A DNA stretch of 64,000 nucleotides from Pseudomonas viridiflava (GCF_900580865.1 NZ_UTBZ01000136.1:62001-126000); one strand, 5' to 3'; numbered from the stretch's first letter, positions 26,078 through 35,273 are shown. Translations and numbers: made by a program. Notes: a model not told the origin generated them from the letters alone.

Positions 26078-27248
26078 GGCTTGGCTCCGACGACAGTTGG
26101 GCAAAGCAATCGGCCAGTCCCTCTAACAATAGCTGCACCTGCGCCTCGCTGTGAGCAGAGGTCAGGGTCACGCGCAGCCGAGCGCTGCCCGCGGGCACGG
26201 TCGGCGGGCGGATCGCGGTGACCATCAGCCCTCGCGCGCGCAACATCTGCGACAACCGCACCGCGCGCCCGGCATCGCCAATCATGATCGGCTGGATCGG
26301 CGTGAAGCTGTCCATCAGCTCCAGGCCGATCTGCTCGGCGCCCCGGCGGAACTGGCGGATCAACGTCTGCAGATGTTCACGACGCCAGTGTTCAGTGCGC
26401 AGCAGCTCCAGACTTTTCAGCGTCGCGCAGGCCAGTGCCGGTGGCTGGCTGGTGGTGTAGATATACGGGCGGGCGAACTGGATCAGACTTTCGATCAACT
26501 CTTCGCTGCCAGCGACAAATGCCCCCGCCGTGCCGAACGCTTTGCCGAGGGTGCCGACCAGTACCGGCACATCCTCCTGAGTCAAACCGAAATGCTCGAC
26601 GATGCCGCCGCCGTTCGCACCCAGCGGCCCGAAACCGTGAGCGTCATCGACCATCAACCACGCACCTTTGGCCTTGGCTTCACGGGCCAGCGCCGGCAGA
26701 TCCGCGAGGTCGCCGTCCATGCTGAACACACCGTCGGTGACCACCAACGTATTGCCGGTGGCTTTCTCCAGCCGTTTGGCCAGGCTCACCGCATCGTTGT
26801 GCAAATAACGATTGAAACGCGCGCCAGACAACAGACCCGCATCCAATAACGAAGCGTGATTGAGGCGATCTTCCAGCACCGTATCGCCCTGCCCGACCAG
26901 CGCCGTGACCGCACCGAGATTGGCCATGTAGCCGGTGGTGAACAGCAACGCACGCGGGCGGCCAGTGAGGTCAGCCAGTGCTTCTTCCAGAGCGTGGTGC
27001 GGGCCGCTGTGGCCGATCACCAGATGCGAGGCGCCACCACCGACGCCCCAGCGTTCAGCACCGGCGCGCCAGGCTTCGATGACCTGTGGATGATTGGCCA
27101 GGCCGAGGTAATCGTTGTTACAGAAGGCGAGCAACGGTTTGCCGTCGACTACCACTTGCGGCCCCTGCGGGGACTCGAGCAATGGGCGCTGGCGATAGAG
27201 GTTTTCGGCACGACGGGCAGCAAGGCGTGCGGCGAGATCGAAAGACAT
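26070..27248 (-). CDS. bioF: 8-amino-7-oxononanoate synthase
   Basis: 392 residues, PLP-dependent alpha-oxoamine synthase. PLP lysine is K236 in VGTLGKAFGT, and DDAHGFG (201-207) holds the cofactor aspartate. It condenses pimeloyl-ACP with alanine (EC 2.3.1.47). ATG 27248 begins the normal MSFDLAARLAARRAENLYRQ; the frame further up runs through a REPIN and is not coding. A REPIN separates it from bioB. Confidence 0.95.
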   Translation of the reverse strand: MSFDLAARLAARRAENLYRQRPLLESPQGPQVVVDGKPLLAFCNNDYLGLANHPQVIEAWRAGAERWGVGGGASHLVIGHSGPHHALEEALADLTGRPRALLFTTGYMANLGAVTALVGQGDTVLEDRLNHASLLDAGLLSGARFNRYLHNDAVSLAKRLEKATGNTLVVTDGVFSMDGDLADLPALAREAKAKGAWLMVDDAHGFGPLGANGGGIVEHFGLTQEDVPVLVGTLGKAFGTAGAFVAGSEELIESLIQFARPYIYTTSQPPALACATLKSLELLRTEHWRREHLQTLIRQFRRGAEQIGLELMDSFTPIQPIMIGDAGRAVRLSQMLRARGLMVTAIRPPTVPAGSARLRVTLTSAHSEAQVQLLLEGLADCFAQLSSEPSHA

Positions 27249-27282
27249 GCAGGCCTCGACTTTCAAGTGACACAGATCCCTT

Positions 27283-27371
27283 GTGGGAGCGAGCCTGCTC
27301 GCGAATAGGCCTTCAGATCCAACATCAATGTCGACTGAGGCACCGCTTTCGCGAGCAGGCTCGCTCCCACA
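27283..27371. repeat. REPIN between bioB and bioF
   Basis: Inverted REP pair (TGTGGGAGCGAGCCTGCTCG and its complement) about 46 bases apart, between two genes of the biotin operon. Confidence 0.92.
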
Positions 27372-27407
27372 GGGGTTTTGCATTCCTTCAGAGGAATCCG
27401 CGCAGCT

Positions 27408-28463
27408 TTAAACCGCGGCGTTATAGAACTGCTCGCTGCTCTTCTGCTCTACCAATGCCTGCTCGATCGCAGCCTGGTGAACCTCATCAGAATGCTCTTC
27501 ACGGGCTTCCGGCTGAATACCCAGACGCGCAAACAATTGCATGTCCTTGTCCGCCTGCGGGTTGGCGGTGGTCAGCAGTTTGTCGCCGTAGAAAATCGAG
27601 TTGGCACCGGCGAAGAAGGCGAGGGCCTGCATCTGCTCGTTCATCGCTTCGCGGCCGGCGGACAGGCGCACATGGGATTGCGGCATGAGGATGCGGGCCA
27701 CGGCGAGCATGCGGATGAAGTCGAACGGATCGACGTCTTCGGCGTTTTCCAGTGGCGTACCGGCGACTTTCACCAGCATGTTGATCGGCACCGATTCCGG
27801 ATGCTCCGGCAGGTTGGCCAACTGGATCAGCAGATTGGCGCGGTCGTCCAGCGACTCGCCCATGCCGAGGATGCCGCCGGAGCAGATTTTCATCCCGGAC
27901 TCACGCACGTAGGCCAGCGTCTGCAGGCGCTCGCTGTAAGTACGGGTAGTGATGATGCTGCCGTAGAACTCGGGCGACGTGTCGAGGTTGTGGTTGTAGT
28001 AATCGAGACCGGCCTTGGCCAGCGCTTCGGTCTGATCCTGATCGAGACGCCCAAGGGTCATGCAGGTTTCCAGGCCCATGGCTTTCACGCCTTCGACCAT
28101 TTTCAGCACGTACGGCATGTCTTTGGCCGACGGGTGCTTCCACGCCGCACCCATGCAGAACCGTGTCGAACCGATGGCCTTGGCGCGGGCAGCCTCTTCG
28201 AGGACCTTCTGCACTTCCATCAGTTTTTCTTTTTCAAGGCCGGTGTTGTAGTGACCGGACTGCGGGCAGTACTTGCAGTCTTCCGGGCAGGCGCCGGTCT
28301 TGATCGACAGCAGGGTCGAGACCTGCACGCGGTTGGCGTTGAAATGTGCGCGGTGCACCGTTTGCGCCTGGAACAGCAAGTCGTTGAAAGGCTGTACGAA
28401 GAGTGCTCTGACTTCGGCCAGAGACCAGTCGTGACGCAGGGTGGCGGTGGTGCTCGCGCTCAT
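27408..28463 (-). CDS. bioB: Biotin synthase
   Basis: 351 residues, radical-SAM enzyme with C59-x3-C63-x2-C66 (ACPEDCKYCPQSG) for the 4Fe-4S cluster. The 2Fe-2S cluster that donates sulfur is bound further on. It converts dethiobiotin to biotin (EC 2.8.1.6). ATG 28463 begins MSASTTATLRHDW. A sigma70-like promoter and a BirA-like operator lie upstream, so it leads the bio operon and is probably repressed by biotin. Confidence 0.96.
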   Translation of the reverse strand: MSASTTATLRHDWSLAEVRALFVQPFNDLLFQAQTVHRAHFNANRVQVSTLLSIKTGACPEDCKYCPQSGHYNTGLEKEKLMEVQKVLEEAARAKAIGSTRFCMGAAWKHPSAKDMPYVLKMVEGVKAMGLETCMTLGRLDQDQTEALAKAGLDYYNHNLDTSPEFYGSIITTRTYSERLQTLAYVRESGMKICSGGILGMGESLDDRANLLIQLANLPEHPESVPINMLVKVAGTPLENAEDVDPFDFIRMLAVARILMPQSHVRLSAGREAMNEQMQALAFFAGANSIFYGDKLLTTANPQADKDMQLFARLGIQPEAREEHSDEVHQAAIEQALVEQKSSEQFYNAAV

Positions 28464-28537
28464 GGGTAGTTCCTTGGTTATGCTTGGCTGGCGGCTGCGG
28501 GAATGGAATACCCACAGGCGCGACACGGATGTTCGGC

Positions 28538-28566
28538 ATATTTAAGGAAGAGTCATGCGCTGTCAA
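28538..28566 (-). promoter_or_regulatory. Sigma70-type promoter of bioB
   Basis: Read on the minus strand: TTGACA (28566-28561), 17 bases, AAATAT (28543-28538). The -35 box lies within the left half of the BirA-like operator, so repressor binding would block polymerase. Confidence 0.6.
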
Positions 28567-29289
28567 CCACGACACAAAGGACAGGTTTACATCTGTTTAA
28601 ATAATATACAACCCTGCCTGCTTTGCGATGAGCCGGCAGAAGCAGAAATGCCAATCTGCGTGGCCTGCGAAACCGATCTGCCCTGGCTCGGCGACCACTG
28701 CCAGACCTGCGCCTTGCCACTCCTCGCCGCGGGCCTGACCTGCGGCGAGTGCCTGCTAGAGCCGCCGGCGTTCGAACAGGTGGTGGTGCCGTGGCAGTAT
28801 GGCTTCCCCGTAGACAGTTTGATTACGCGCTTTAAACACAACGCAAAATGGCCGTTTGGCCACCTGCTCGCCGACGTTCTCGGGCAATACCTGCAACATC
28901 GCTTCGATGAGGGTTTGCCAAGGCCGGATGCATTGTTGCCAGTGCCGCTGGCGAGTAAGCGCCTGCGTCAACGCGGATTCAATCAGGCTGCGATGCTGGC
29001 GCGGTGGTTGAACAAGTCGCTTGATCTGCCAATTGAGGAAACTGTTCTGCGTCGTATCAAAGACACTGATGCCCAACAGGAGCTCGACGCCAAGTCGCGT
29101 AAACGCAATCTGCATAAAGCCTTCGACCTCATGCCGGACGCGCAGGTGAAAGGCCGGCATCTGGCGCTGGTTGATGATGTGTTGACCACTGGCGCCACTG
29201 CGCAGGCGCTTGCGCGTCTATTGATCGACGCTGGCGCTGCGCGGGTCGATATCTATTGCCTGGCCCGCACGCCAAAGCCCGGAAGCTGA
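28555..29289 (+). CDS. ComF-family phosphoribosyltransferase-like protein
   Basis: 244 residues. An N-terminal zinc-finger-like set of cysteine pairs (CLLCDEP, CVAC, CQTC, CGEC) precedes a type I phosphoribosyltransferase fold with the PRPP motif LVDDVLTTGATAQA. ComF/GntX-type proteins take part in DNA uptake in competent bacteria; the role in Pseudomonas is unclear. Starting at ATG 28555 puts the BirA-like box inside the first codons, so a later start cannot be excluded. Divergent from bioB. Confidence 0.85.
   Translation: MRCQPRHKGQVYICLNNIQPCLLCDEPAEAEMPICVACETDLPWLGDHCQTCALPLLAAGLTCGECLLEPPAFEQVVVPWQYGFPVDSLITRFKHNAKWPFGHLLADVLGQYLQHRFDEGLPRPDALLPVPLASKRLRQRGFNQAAMLARWLNKSLDLPIEETVLRRIKDTDAQQELDAKSRKRNLHKAFDLMPDAQVKGRHLALVDDVLTTGATAQALARLLIDAGAARVDIYCLARTPKPGS
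28560..28592. promoter_or_regulatory. BirA-like operator between bioB and the comF-like gene
   Basis: CTGTCAACC - 15 bases - GGTTTACAT, close to the proteobacterial BirA box TTGTAAACC-N15-GGTTTACAA with correct spacing. It covers the -35 box of bioB and codons 2-13 of the divergent comF-like gene. Confidence 0.7.
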
Positions 29290-29306
29290 AGCCAACACAT
29301 ACCCCC

Positions 29307-29397
29307 TGTGGGAGTGAGCTTGCTCGCGAAGGGGCCAGAACATTCAAAATCAATGTTGACTGACACTCCGCTTTCGCGAGCAAGCTCGCTCCCACAG
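29307..29397. repeat. REPIN after the comF-like gene
   Basis: Inverted REP pair of the variant core GTGGGAGTGAGCTTGCTCGC and CGAGCAAGCTCGCTCCCAC, with a spacer of about 43 bases. Confidence 0.9.
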
Positions 29398-29472
29398 GGT
29401 TCTGTGTCGGGCTTGACTCTCGCGTCGCTAGCGCCCAACTTCCACGCCCACCGCCACAAAAAAGCATCCCCC

Positions 29473-30237
29473 ATGTCCATGCCTTCCCTGTTGTCCCAGC
29501 ACATCGTCCGCCGTCCGCAGCGTATCGCCCTGCTGCAACATATCGCCGAACAGGGCTCGATCACCCGCGCCGCAAAAAGCGCAGGCCTGAGCTACAAAGC
29601 GGCGTGGGACGCCATCGATGAGCTGAACAACCTGGCGCAAAAACCGCTGGTCGAACGCGCCGTGGGTGGCAAGGGCGGTGGCGGTGCGAAACTGTCCAGC
29701 GAAGGCGAACGCGTGTTGCGCCTGTACCAAAAACTCCAGGCCTTGCAAGCGCAGGTGCTGGAAGCAGCAGAAGACGCCAGCGACCTGGACCTGCTCGGTC
29801 GCCTGATGCTCAGAACCAGTGCACGCAATCAGTTGCACGGCAAGGTCGTGGCGATCGAAGCGCAGGGCCGCAATGACCTGATCCGCCTCGAACTGGCCGA
29901 AGGGTTGTGCCTCGACGCGCAGATTACCCACGACAGCACCGTGCATCTGGAGCTGCAAAGCGGTACCGAAGTGGTGGCACTGATCAAGGCTGGCTGGCTG
30001 GAATTGCTCGGCACAGAGCAATCTGCAACGTCTGGTCACAATCTTCTGAAGGGCACCATCGAAGCGATTCTCGACGCCGAGGATGGCCCAAGCGAAGTGC
30101 GTATTAGCCTGCCCAACGGCCACACTCTCTGCGCCCTGGCTGAACCGCTCGATTTGCGCACTCGCGGGCTGACGGTCGAACAACCGGTGCAGGTGCAGTT
30201 TTCCCCGTCCAATGTGCTGATCGGCACGCCGCTGTAG
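29473..30237 (+). CDS. modE: ModE-family molybdate-type regulator with two TOBE domains
   Basis: 254 residues. An N-terminal LysR-like winged helix (ITRAAKSAGLSYKAAWDAID, about 25-60) precedes two molybdate-binding TOBE/Mop domains (about 115-180 and 188-254; ARNQLHGKVVAIEAQ and HNLLKGTIEAI). ModE with molybdate represses molybdate uptake genes. No modABC is next to it here, so its targets lie elsewhere. ATG 29473 has a weak ribosome binding site; ATG 29479 is possible. A longer frame would translate a REPIN. Confidence 0.85.
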   Translation: MSMPSLLSQHIVRRPQRIALLQHIAEQGSITRAAKSAGLSYKAAWDAIDELNNLAQKPLVERAVGGKGGGGAKLSSEGERVLRLYQKLQALQAQVLEAAEDASDLDLLGRLMLRTSARNQLHGKVVAIEAQGRNDLIRLELAEGLCLDAQITHDSTVHLELQSGTEVVALIKAGWLELLGTEQSATSGHNLLKGTIEAILDAEDGPSEVRISLPNGHTLCALAEPLDLRTRGLTVEQPVQVQFSPSNVLIGTPL

Positions 30238-30307
30238 TCAGGCGCTGCAACGAAAGCGTCATCGACGCTCATTAAGGTAGCTGCCAAAACCAAGCAGGGA
30301 GCCTGAT

Positions 30308-32209
30308 GTGAGCCTATTAGAAGAAAACCAATCCACTGACCTGGAAAAAATGGTCGGTCTCAGTCGTCGCGGTTTCATCGGCGCAGGTGCGTTGTGCGGT
30401 GCAGCGATGTTCCTCGGCGGCAGCCTGTTGAGCCGCAGCGCGCTGGCCACCGGCGTGAGTGCCGGCAACAGCCGTTTGCTCGGTTTCGAGAGCATTCCCG
30501 CCGCGACCACCGACGTCATCACGCTGCCCAAAGGCTACAAGTCGTCAGTGCTGATCAGTTGGGGTCAGCCGCTGCAGAAGAACGGCCCGGCCTTCGACCC
30601 GAGCGGCAATGGCACCGCCGCCGCACAGGAAGTGCAGTTCGGCGACAACAACGACGGCATGAGCCTGTTCGCCTTCCCCGACGACCGCAATCGCGCGCTG
30701 ATGGCGATCAACAACGAATACACCAACTACCGCTACCTCTACCCGCACGGCGGCATGCCGCAATCGGCCGAAGACGTGCGCAAGGCGCTGGCCTGCGAAG
30801 GCGTGTCGGTAATCGAAGTGCAGCGCAAGAACGGTCAGTGGCAGTTCGTTCAGGGTTCGCGCTACAACCGCCGTATTCACGGCAACTCGCCGCTGCGCAT
30901 CAGCGGCCCGGCGGCCGGTCACGATCTGATGAAAACCGCTGCCGACAAGCACGGTAAAAAAGTCCTCGGTACCTTCCAGAACTGCGCCAACGGTAAAACC
31001 CCGTGGGGCACCTATCTGACCTGCGAAGAAAACTTCACCGACTGCTTCGGCAGCAGCAACGCCCAGCAGCAGTTCGACCCGGCGCAAAAGCGCTACGGCG
31101 TCTCGGTCGCCAGCCGCGAGATCAACTGGCACCCGTACGACCCGCGCTTCGACATGGCGAAAAACCCCAACGAAGTCAACCGACACGGCTGGGTGGTCGA
31201 GATCGATCCGTTCGATCCGCAATCGACCCCGGTGAAACGCACGGCGCTGGGCCGCTTCAAACATGAAAACGCCGCCCTGGCCGAGACCGACGACGGCCGC
31301 GCCGTGGTGTACATGGGCGACGACGAGCGTGGCGAATTCATCTACAAATTCGTCAGCCGCGACCGCATCAACCACCGCAACGCCAAGGCTAACCGCGACA
31401 TCCTCGACCACGGTACCCTGTACGTGGCCAAGTTCGATGCCGGCGACAGCAACCCCGATCACCCGAAAGGCCAAGGCCAGTGGATCGAACTGACTCACGG
31501 CAAGAACGGCATCGATGCCAGCAGTGGTTTCGCCGACCAGGCCGAAGTGCTGATCCACGCACGCCTTGCCGCCAGCGTCGTTGGCGCAACACGCATGGAC
31601 CGTCCGGAATGGATCGTCGTCAGTCCGAAGGACGGCCAGGTCTATTGCACCCTGACCAACAACGCCAAGCGCGGCGAAGACGGCCAACCAGTCGGTGGGC
31701 CGAACCCGCGTGAGAAGAACGTCTACGGACAGATTCTGCGCTGGCGCACCGACCGTGACGATCACGCGTCGAAGACGTTTGCCTGGGACCTGTTTGTGGT
31801 CGCCGGCAATCCGGGCGTACATGCCGGAACGCCGAAGGGTGGCTCGAAGAACATCACCCCGCAGAACATGTTCAACAGCCCGGATGGCTTGGGCTTCGAC
31901 AAGGCTGGGCGCTTGTGGATTCTCACCGACGGCGACTCCAGCAACGCCGGGGACTTTGCCGGGATGGGCAACAACCAGATGCTTTGCGCCGACCCCAAGA
32001 CCGGCGAGATTCGCCGGTTCATGGTCGGGCCGATTGGTTGTGAGGTGACGGGGATCAGCTTCTCGCCGGATCAGAAGACTTTGTTTGTCGGGATTCAGCA
32101 TCCGGGGGAGAACGGTGGTTCGACGTTCCCTGAGCATTTGCCGAATGGCAAGCCGCGGTCGTCGGTGATGGCGATTACCCGTGAGGACGGTGGAATCGTC
32201 GGCGCCTGA
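30308..32209 (+). CDS. phoX: PhoX-family alkaline phosphatase, Tat-exported
   Basis: 633 residues from GTG 30308. The N-terminus has a twin-arginine signal SRRGFIG (19-25), a hydrophobic stretch and a likely cleavage site after ALA at 45-47. The body is the DUF839/PhoX fold, with TPWGTYLTCEENFTDCFG and GWVVEIDPFDP. PhoX enzymes are calcium- and iron-dependent periplasmic phosphatases for phosphate scavenging. No clear Pho box was seen in the 70 bases upstream. The next gene is unrelated and separated by a REPIN. Confidence 0.88.
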   Translation: MSLLEENQSTDLEKMVGLSRRGFIGAGALCGAAMFLGGSLLSRSALATGVSAGNSRLLGFESIPAATTDVITLPKGYKSSVLISWGQPLQKNGPAFDPSGNGTAAAQEVQFGDNNDGMSLFAFPDDRNRALMAINNEYTNYRYLYPHGGMPQSAEDVRKALACEGVSVIEVQRKNGQWQFVQGSRYNRRIHGNSPLRISGPAAGHDLMKTAADKHGKKVLGTFQNCANGKTPWGTYLTCEENFTDCFGSSNAQQQFDPAQKRYGVSVASREINWHPYDPRFDMAKNPNEVNRHGWVVEIDPFDPQSTPVKRTALGRFKHENAALAETDDGRAVVYMGDDERGEFIYKFVSRDRINHRNAKANRDILDHGTLYVAKFDAGDSNPDHPKGQGQWIELTHGKNGIDASSGFADQAEVLIHARLAASVVGATRMDRPEWIVVSPKDGQVYCTLTNNAKRGEDGQPVGGPNPREKNVYGQILRWRTDRDDHASKTFAWDLFVVAGNPGVHAGTPKGGSKNITPQNMFNSPDGLGFDKAGRLWILTDGDSSNAGDFAGMGNNQMLCADPKTGEIRRFMVGPIGCEVTGISFSPDQKTLFVGIQHPGENGGSTFPEHLPNGKPRSSVMAITREDGGIVGA

Positions 32210-32218
32210 TACACCGCC

Positions 32219-32310
32219 TTCGCGAGCAGGCTCGCTCCCACATTGGATCGTCTGTGTGCATGAGATAGTGGGCACACTGAAGATCCTGTGGGAGCGAGCC
32301 TGCTCGCGAA
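32219..32310. repeat. REPIN after phoX
   Basis: Inverted REP pair (TCGCGAGCAGGCTCGCTCCC and its complement) with a spacer of about 46 bases. Confidence 0.92.
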
Positions 32311-32402
32311 GAGGCCTGCCCAGACACCAACCCCCTCACTGCCTGCCATCTGCGCTACCATGCTGGGCCGGACGCGGCAGCCTGCTGCGCGCAGGAGTCA
32401 GC

Positions 32403-33377
32403 ATGGCCCACCCGTTTGAAACCCTCACCCCCGACCTCGTGCTCGATGCCGTTGAAAGCATCGGCTTCCTCAGCGATGCGCGCATTCTGGCGCTCAACAG
32501 CTACGAAAACCGCGTTTATCAGGTCGGCATCGAAGACTCCGAACCGCTGATTGCCAAGTTCTATCGCCCGCAGCGCTGGACCAACGAAGCGATTCTCGAA
32601 GAGCACAAGTTCACCTTCGAACTGGCCGACGTCGAGATCCCGGTGGTGGCGCCGCTGATCCACAACGGTGAAACCCTGCACGAGCATGCTGGTTTCCGCT
32701 TCACCCTGTTCCCGCGTCGCGGCGGTCGGGCGCCGGAGCCGGGCAATCTTGATCAGCTGTATCGCCTCGGCCAGTTGCTCGGGCGGATTCACGCGGTCGG
32801 CGCGACAAAGCCGTTCGAACACCGTGAAGCCCTCGCCGTGCAGAACTTCGGCCATGCCTCGCTAAACACCTTGCTTGAAGGCAATTTCATTCCGAAAAGC
32901 CTGCTGCCGGCCTACGAGTCCGTCGCCCGCGACCTGCTCAAACGCGTTGAAGATGCCTACGCCAACACGCCGCATCAGAACATCCGCATGCACGGCGATT
33001 GCCACCCCGGCAACATGATGTGCCGCGACGAGATGTTCCACATCGTCGACCTCGACGACTGCCGCATGGGACCGGCGGTGCAAGACATCTGGATGATGCT
33101 CGCCGGGGATCGGCAAGAATGCCTGGGGCAGTTGTCGGAATTGATGGATGGCTACAACGAGTTCCACGATTTCGACCCGCGCGAACTGGCACTGATCGAA
33201 CCGCTGCGCGCTTTGCGCCTGATGCACTACAGCGCCTGGCTGGCGCGGCGTTGGGACGACCCGGCGTTCCCGCATAGCTTTCCGTGGTTTGGCACCGAGC
33301 GTTATTGGGGCGATCAGGTGTTGGCCTTGCGTGAGCAGCTCTCAGCGCTTAACGAAGAACCTTTGAAGTTGTTCTGA
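32403..33377 (+). CDS. srkA: SrkA/YihE-type stress response protein kinase
   Basis: 324 residues, APH-like kinase fold. LNSYENRVYQVGIED near residue 35 and the catalytic HGDCHPGNMM followed by HIVDLDDC are typical. SrkA phosphorylates serine/threonine and counteracts stress-induced toxin activity in E. coli; here the role is inferred. ATG 32403 is close after AGGAGT. Standalone gene. Confidence 0.88.
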   Translation: MAHPFETLTPDLVLDAVESIGFLSDARILALNSYENRVYQVGIEDSEPLIAKFYRPQRWTNEAILEEHKFTFELADVEIPVVAPLIHNGETLHEHAGFRFTLFPRRGGRAPEPGNLDQLYRLGQLLGRIHAVGATKPFEHREALAVQNFGHASLNTLLEGNFIPKSLLPAYESVARDLLKRVEDAYANTPHQNIRMHGDCHPGNMMCRDEMFHIVDLDDCRMGPAVQDIWMMLAGDRQECLGQLSELMDGYNEFHDFDPRELALIEPLRALRLMHYSAWLARRWDDPAFPHSFPWFGTERYWGDQVLALREQLSALNEEPLKLF

Positions 33378-33388
33378 ATTAAAGATCA

Positions 33389-33463
33389 AAAGATCGCAGC
33401 CTTCGGCAGCTCCTACATGGATCGCATTCCCCTGTAGGAGCTGCCGAAGGCTGCGATCTTTTT
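33389..33463. repeat. Type II REPIN
   Basis: Inverted pair AAAGATCGCAGCCTTCGGCA and TGCCGAAGGCTGCGATCTTT around CTCCTACATGGATCGCATTC-like spacer. It may act as a terminator because the right copy ends in TTTTT. Confidence 0.88.
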
Positions 33464-33537
33464 GCGTTCTGACACGACACATCTATACAACCTCCTTACA
33501 ATCCCTCCTTTGTTAGTTGCCTGAGCAAGGATTCTGC

Positions 33538-34425
33538 ATGCAAGCCGCCAACCCGCGTCGCGGGTACATTCTGGGCCTGAGTGCCTACATCATCTGGGGC
33601 CTGTTCCCGATCTACTTCAAAGCCATCGCCGAGGTTCCGGCCGTCGAGATCATCATCCATCGGGTGCTGTGGTCGGCGCTGTTCGGTGCGCTGTTGCTGA
33701 TGGTGTGGAAACACCCGGGCTGGTTGCGCGAGTTGCTCGACAATCCCAAGCGACTGGCGATTCTGGCCTTGAGCGGAACGCTGATCGCGGCCAACTGGCT
33801 GACCTACGTGTGGTCGGTGAACAACGGGCGCATGCTCGAAGCGAGCCTCGGGTACTACATCAACCCGTTGGTAAACGTGCTGTTGGGGATGTTGATTCTC
33901 GGCGAACGCTTGCGGCGGATGCAGTGGATCGCGGTCGCTCTGGCCGCGGTTGGCGTGGCGCAACAGGTGTGGCAAGTCGGGAGTCTGCCGTGGGTATCGC
34001 TGGTGCTCGCGCTGACGTTCGGCTTCTACGGTCTGATCCGCAAACAGGCGCCGGTTAAGGCGTTGCCGGGGCTGGTGGTGGAAACCTGGATGCTGGTGCC
34101 GATTGCCATCGCCTGGCTGCTTTTCAACCAGACCGCGACCAGTGCGCAACCGGAGTTCTGGACCACGTCCCAAGCCTGGTGGCTGGTGGCGGCCGGTCCG
34201 GTGACATTGGTGCCGCTGGTGTGCTTCAACGCCGCCACCCGCCACTTGCCATACACCACGATCGGTTTCCTGCAATACCTGGCGCCGACCCTGGTGCTGT
34301 TGCAAGCCGTACTGCTGTTCGGCGAGCACTTGTCGTCGAGCACGTTAGTCGCGTTTATCTTCATCTGGGCCGGTCTGGCGGTTTACAGCGTCGATGCGGT
34401 GATCAGTTTGCGTCGGCGCAGCTGA
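33538..34425 (+). CDS. rarD: RarD-type EamA transporter
   Basis: 295 residues with about ten membrane segments in two EamA repeats. The N-terminus GYILGLSAYIIWGLFPIYFK and PLVNVLLGMLILGERLRRMQ are typical of RarD (chloramphenicol-sensitive protein). Substrate unknown. ATG 33538 was chosen because AAGG lies just upstream; a start at 33517 has less support. Confidence 0.88.
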   Translation: MQAANPRRGYILGLSAYIIWGLFPIYFKAIAEVPAVEIIIHRVLWSALFGALLLMVWKHPGWLRELLDNPKRLAILALSGTLIAANWLTYVWSVNNGRMLEASLGYYINPLVNVLLGMLILGERLRRMQWIAVALAAVGVAQQVWQVGSLPWVSLVLALTFGFYGLIRKQAPVKALPGLVVETWMLVPIAIAWLLFNQTATSAQPEFWTTSQAWWLVAAGPVTLVPLVCFNAATRHLPYTTIGFLQYLAPTLVLLQAVLLFGEHLSSSTLVAFIFIWAGLAVYSVDAVISLRRRS

Positions 34426-34446
34426 TCAAAAAACGTACAAACCCTC

Positions 34447-34471
34447 GCAGGCCACGGTTCTCGTGGCCTGC
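34447..34471. terminator. Hairpin after rarD
   Basis: Perfect 10-bp stem GCAGGCCACG / CGTGGCCTGC, loop GTTCT. No strong T-run follows, so termination is uncertain. It lies within a wider inverted repeat CTGATCAAAAAAC (34422-34434) / GTTTTTTGATCAG (34543-34555). Confidence 0.5.
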
Positions 34472-34488
34472 ATCGTTCCTTCCCAAGG

Positions 34489-34610
34489 TTATCCACAGCG
34501 TGATCCCCGCCGTTTGTGTGCAAGTCACTGAATGTTGGCGGTTTTTTGATCAGTTTCGCGCAAGCCACGGCCGGCCTGACGCTGCGCCCGGTCTCTACAG
34601 GTTATCCACA
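34489..34610 (+). promoter_or_regulatory. Two direct DnaA boxes in the rarD/gcvR-like gap
   Basis: TTATCCACA occurs at 34489-34497 and 34602-34610, the same orientation, 113 bases apart. Each matches the strict DnaA box. They lie between the two convergent genes and are followed by no promoter that is obvious. Confidence 0.65.
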
Positions 34611-34648
34611 GGCAGGTGCACGTTTAAACTGGATAACCCGGTCAGCGC

Positions 34649-35167
34649 TTAAACGTCTGTGCGTAACACCAGTTCGACCATCAGATCATCGGCCAGGGTT
34701 TCCAGGCGCGACTGCAAGACGTCGAGCGACAAGGTCAGCGGCACCGCCAGAATCGCCTCGGCATGGAATAGCGGCTCGCTGCTCATCGGTGCCGGACGCA
34801 CTTCTGTTACCAGTCTTTCCAGGTTAACGCCCTGTTCGCTTAACAGCCGGGTGATGTCGCGGACGATGCCGGGCCGGTCATTGCCCACCAGTTCCATGGC
34901 GATCGGCTTCCACGTGCAGGATTGCTCGATACCACTCTCGGCAATCAATACGCGGATGCCATGCGTCGACAGTGCTTGTAGGGAATCGACTAATTCGTCG
35001 TAAGCCTCCGCCGGCACGCCCACCCGAAGAATCCCCGCGAACTGCCCGGCCATCCTCGACATTCGGCTTTCCAGCCAGTTACCGCCGTGCTCGGCGATGC
35101 ATTGGGCGATGCGCTCGACCTGTCCGGGCTTGTCCGGGGCGAAAACAGTGAGTACGAGATGGTCCAT
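34649..35167 (-). CDS. GcvR-like two-ACT-domain regulatory protein
   Basis: 172 residues made of two ACT domains (about 1-80, MDHLVLTVFAPDKPGQVERI; and about 88-170, MELVGNDRPGIVRDITRLLS). GcvR proteins sense glycine and control the glycine cleavage system through GcvA. Its target here is unknown. The gene is convergent with rarD. Confidence 0.85.
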   Translation of the reverse strand: MDHLVLTVFAPDKPGQVERIAQCIAEHGGNWLESRMSRMAGQFAGILRVGVPAEAYDELVDSLQALSTHGIRVLIAESGIEQSCTWKPIAMELVGNDRPGIVRDITRLLSEQGVNLERLVTEVRPAPMSSEPLFHAEAILAVPLTLSLDVLQSRLETLADDLMVELVLRTDV

Positions 35168-35248
35168 GGCGCCGCCCTCTTGTCATGACTTTTGTTATAG
35201 AAGAGCAAGTATAGGCAAGGGTCGATTTTGCGTTGAGGCCACCGACGC

Positions 35249-35273
35249 TTTCGCGAGCAGGCTCGCTCCCACA
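35249..35273. repeat. Single REP sequence
   Basis: One copy of TTTCGCGAGCAGGCTCGCTC plus CCAC between the GcvR-like gene and glcB, without a nearby inverted partner. Confidence 0.85.

Noticed and set aside
34489..34610. Replication origin
   Set aside because: Only two DnaA boxes, no AT-rich unwinding region, and no dnaA/dnaN/rpmH genes nearby.
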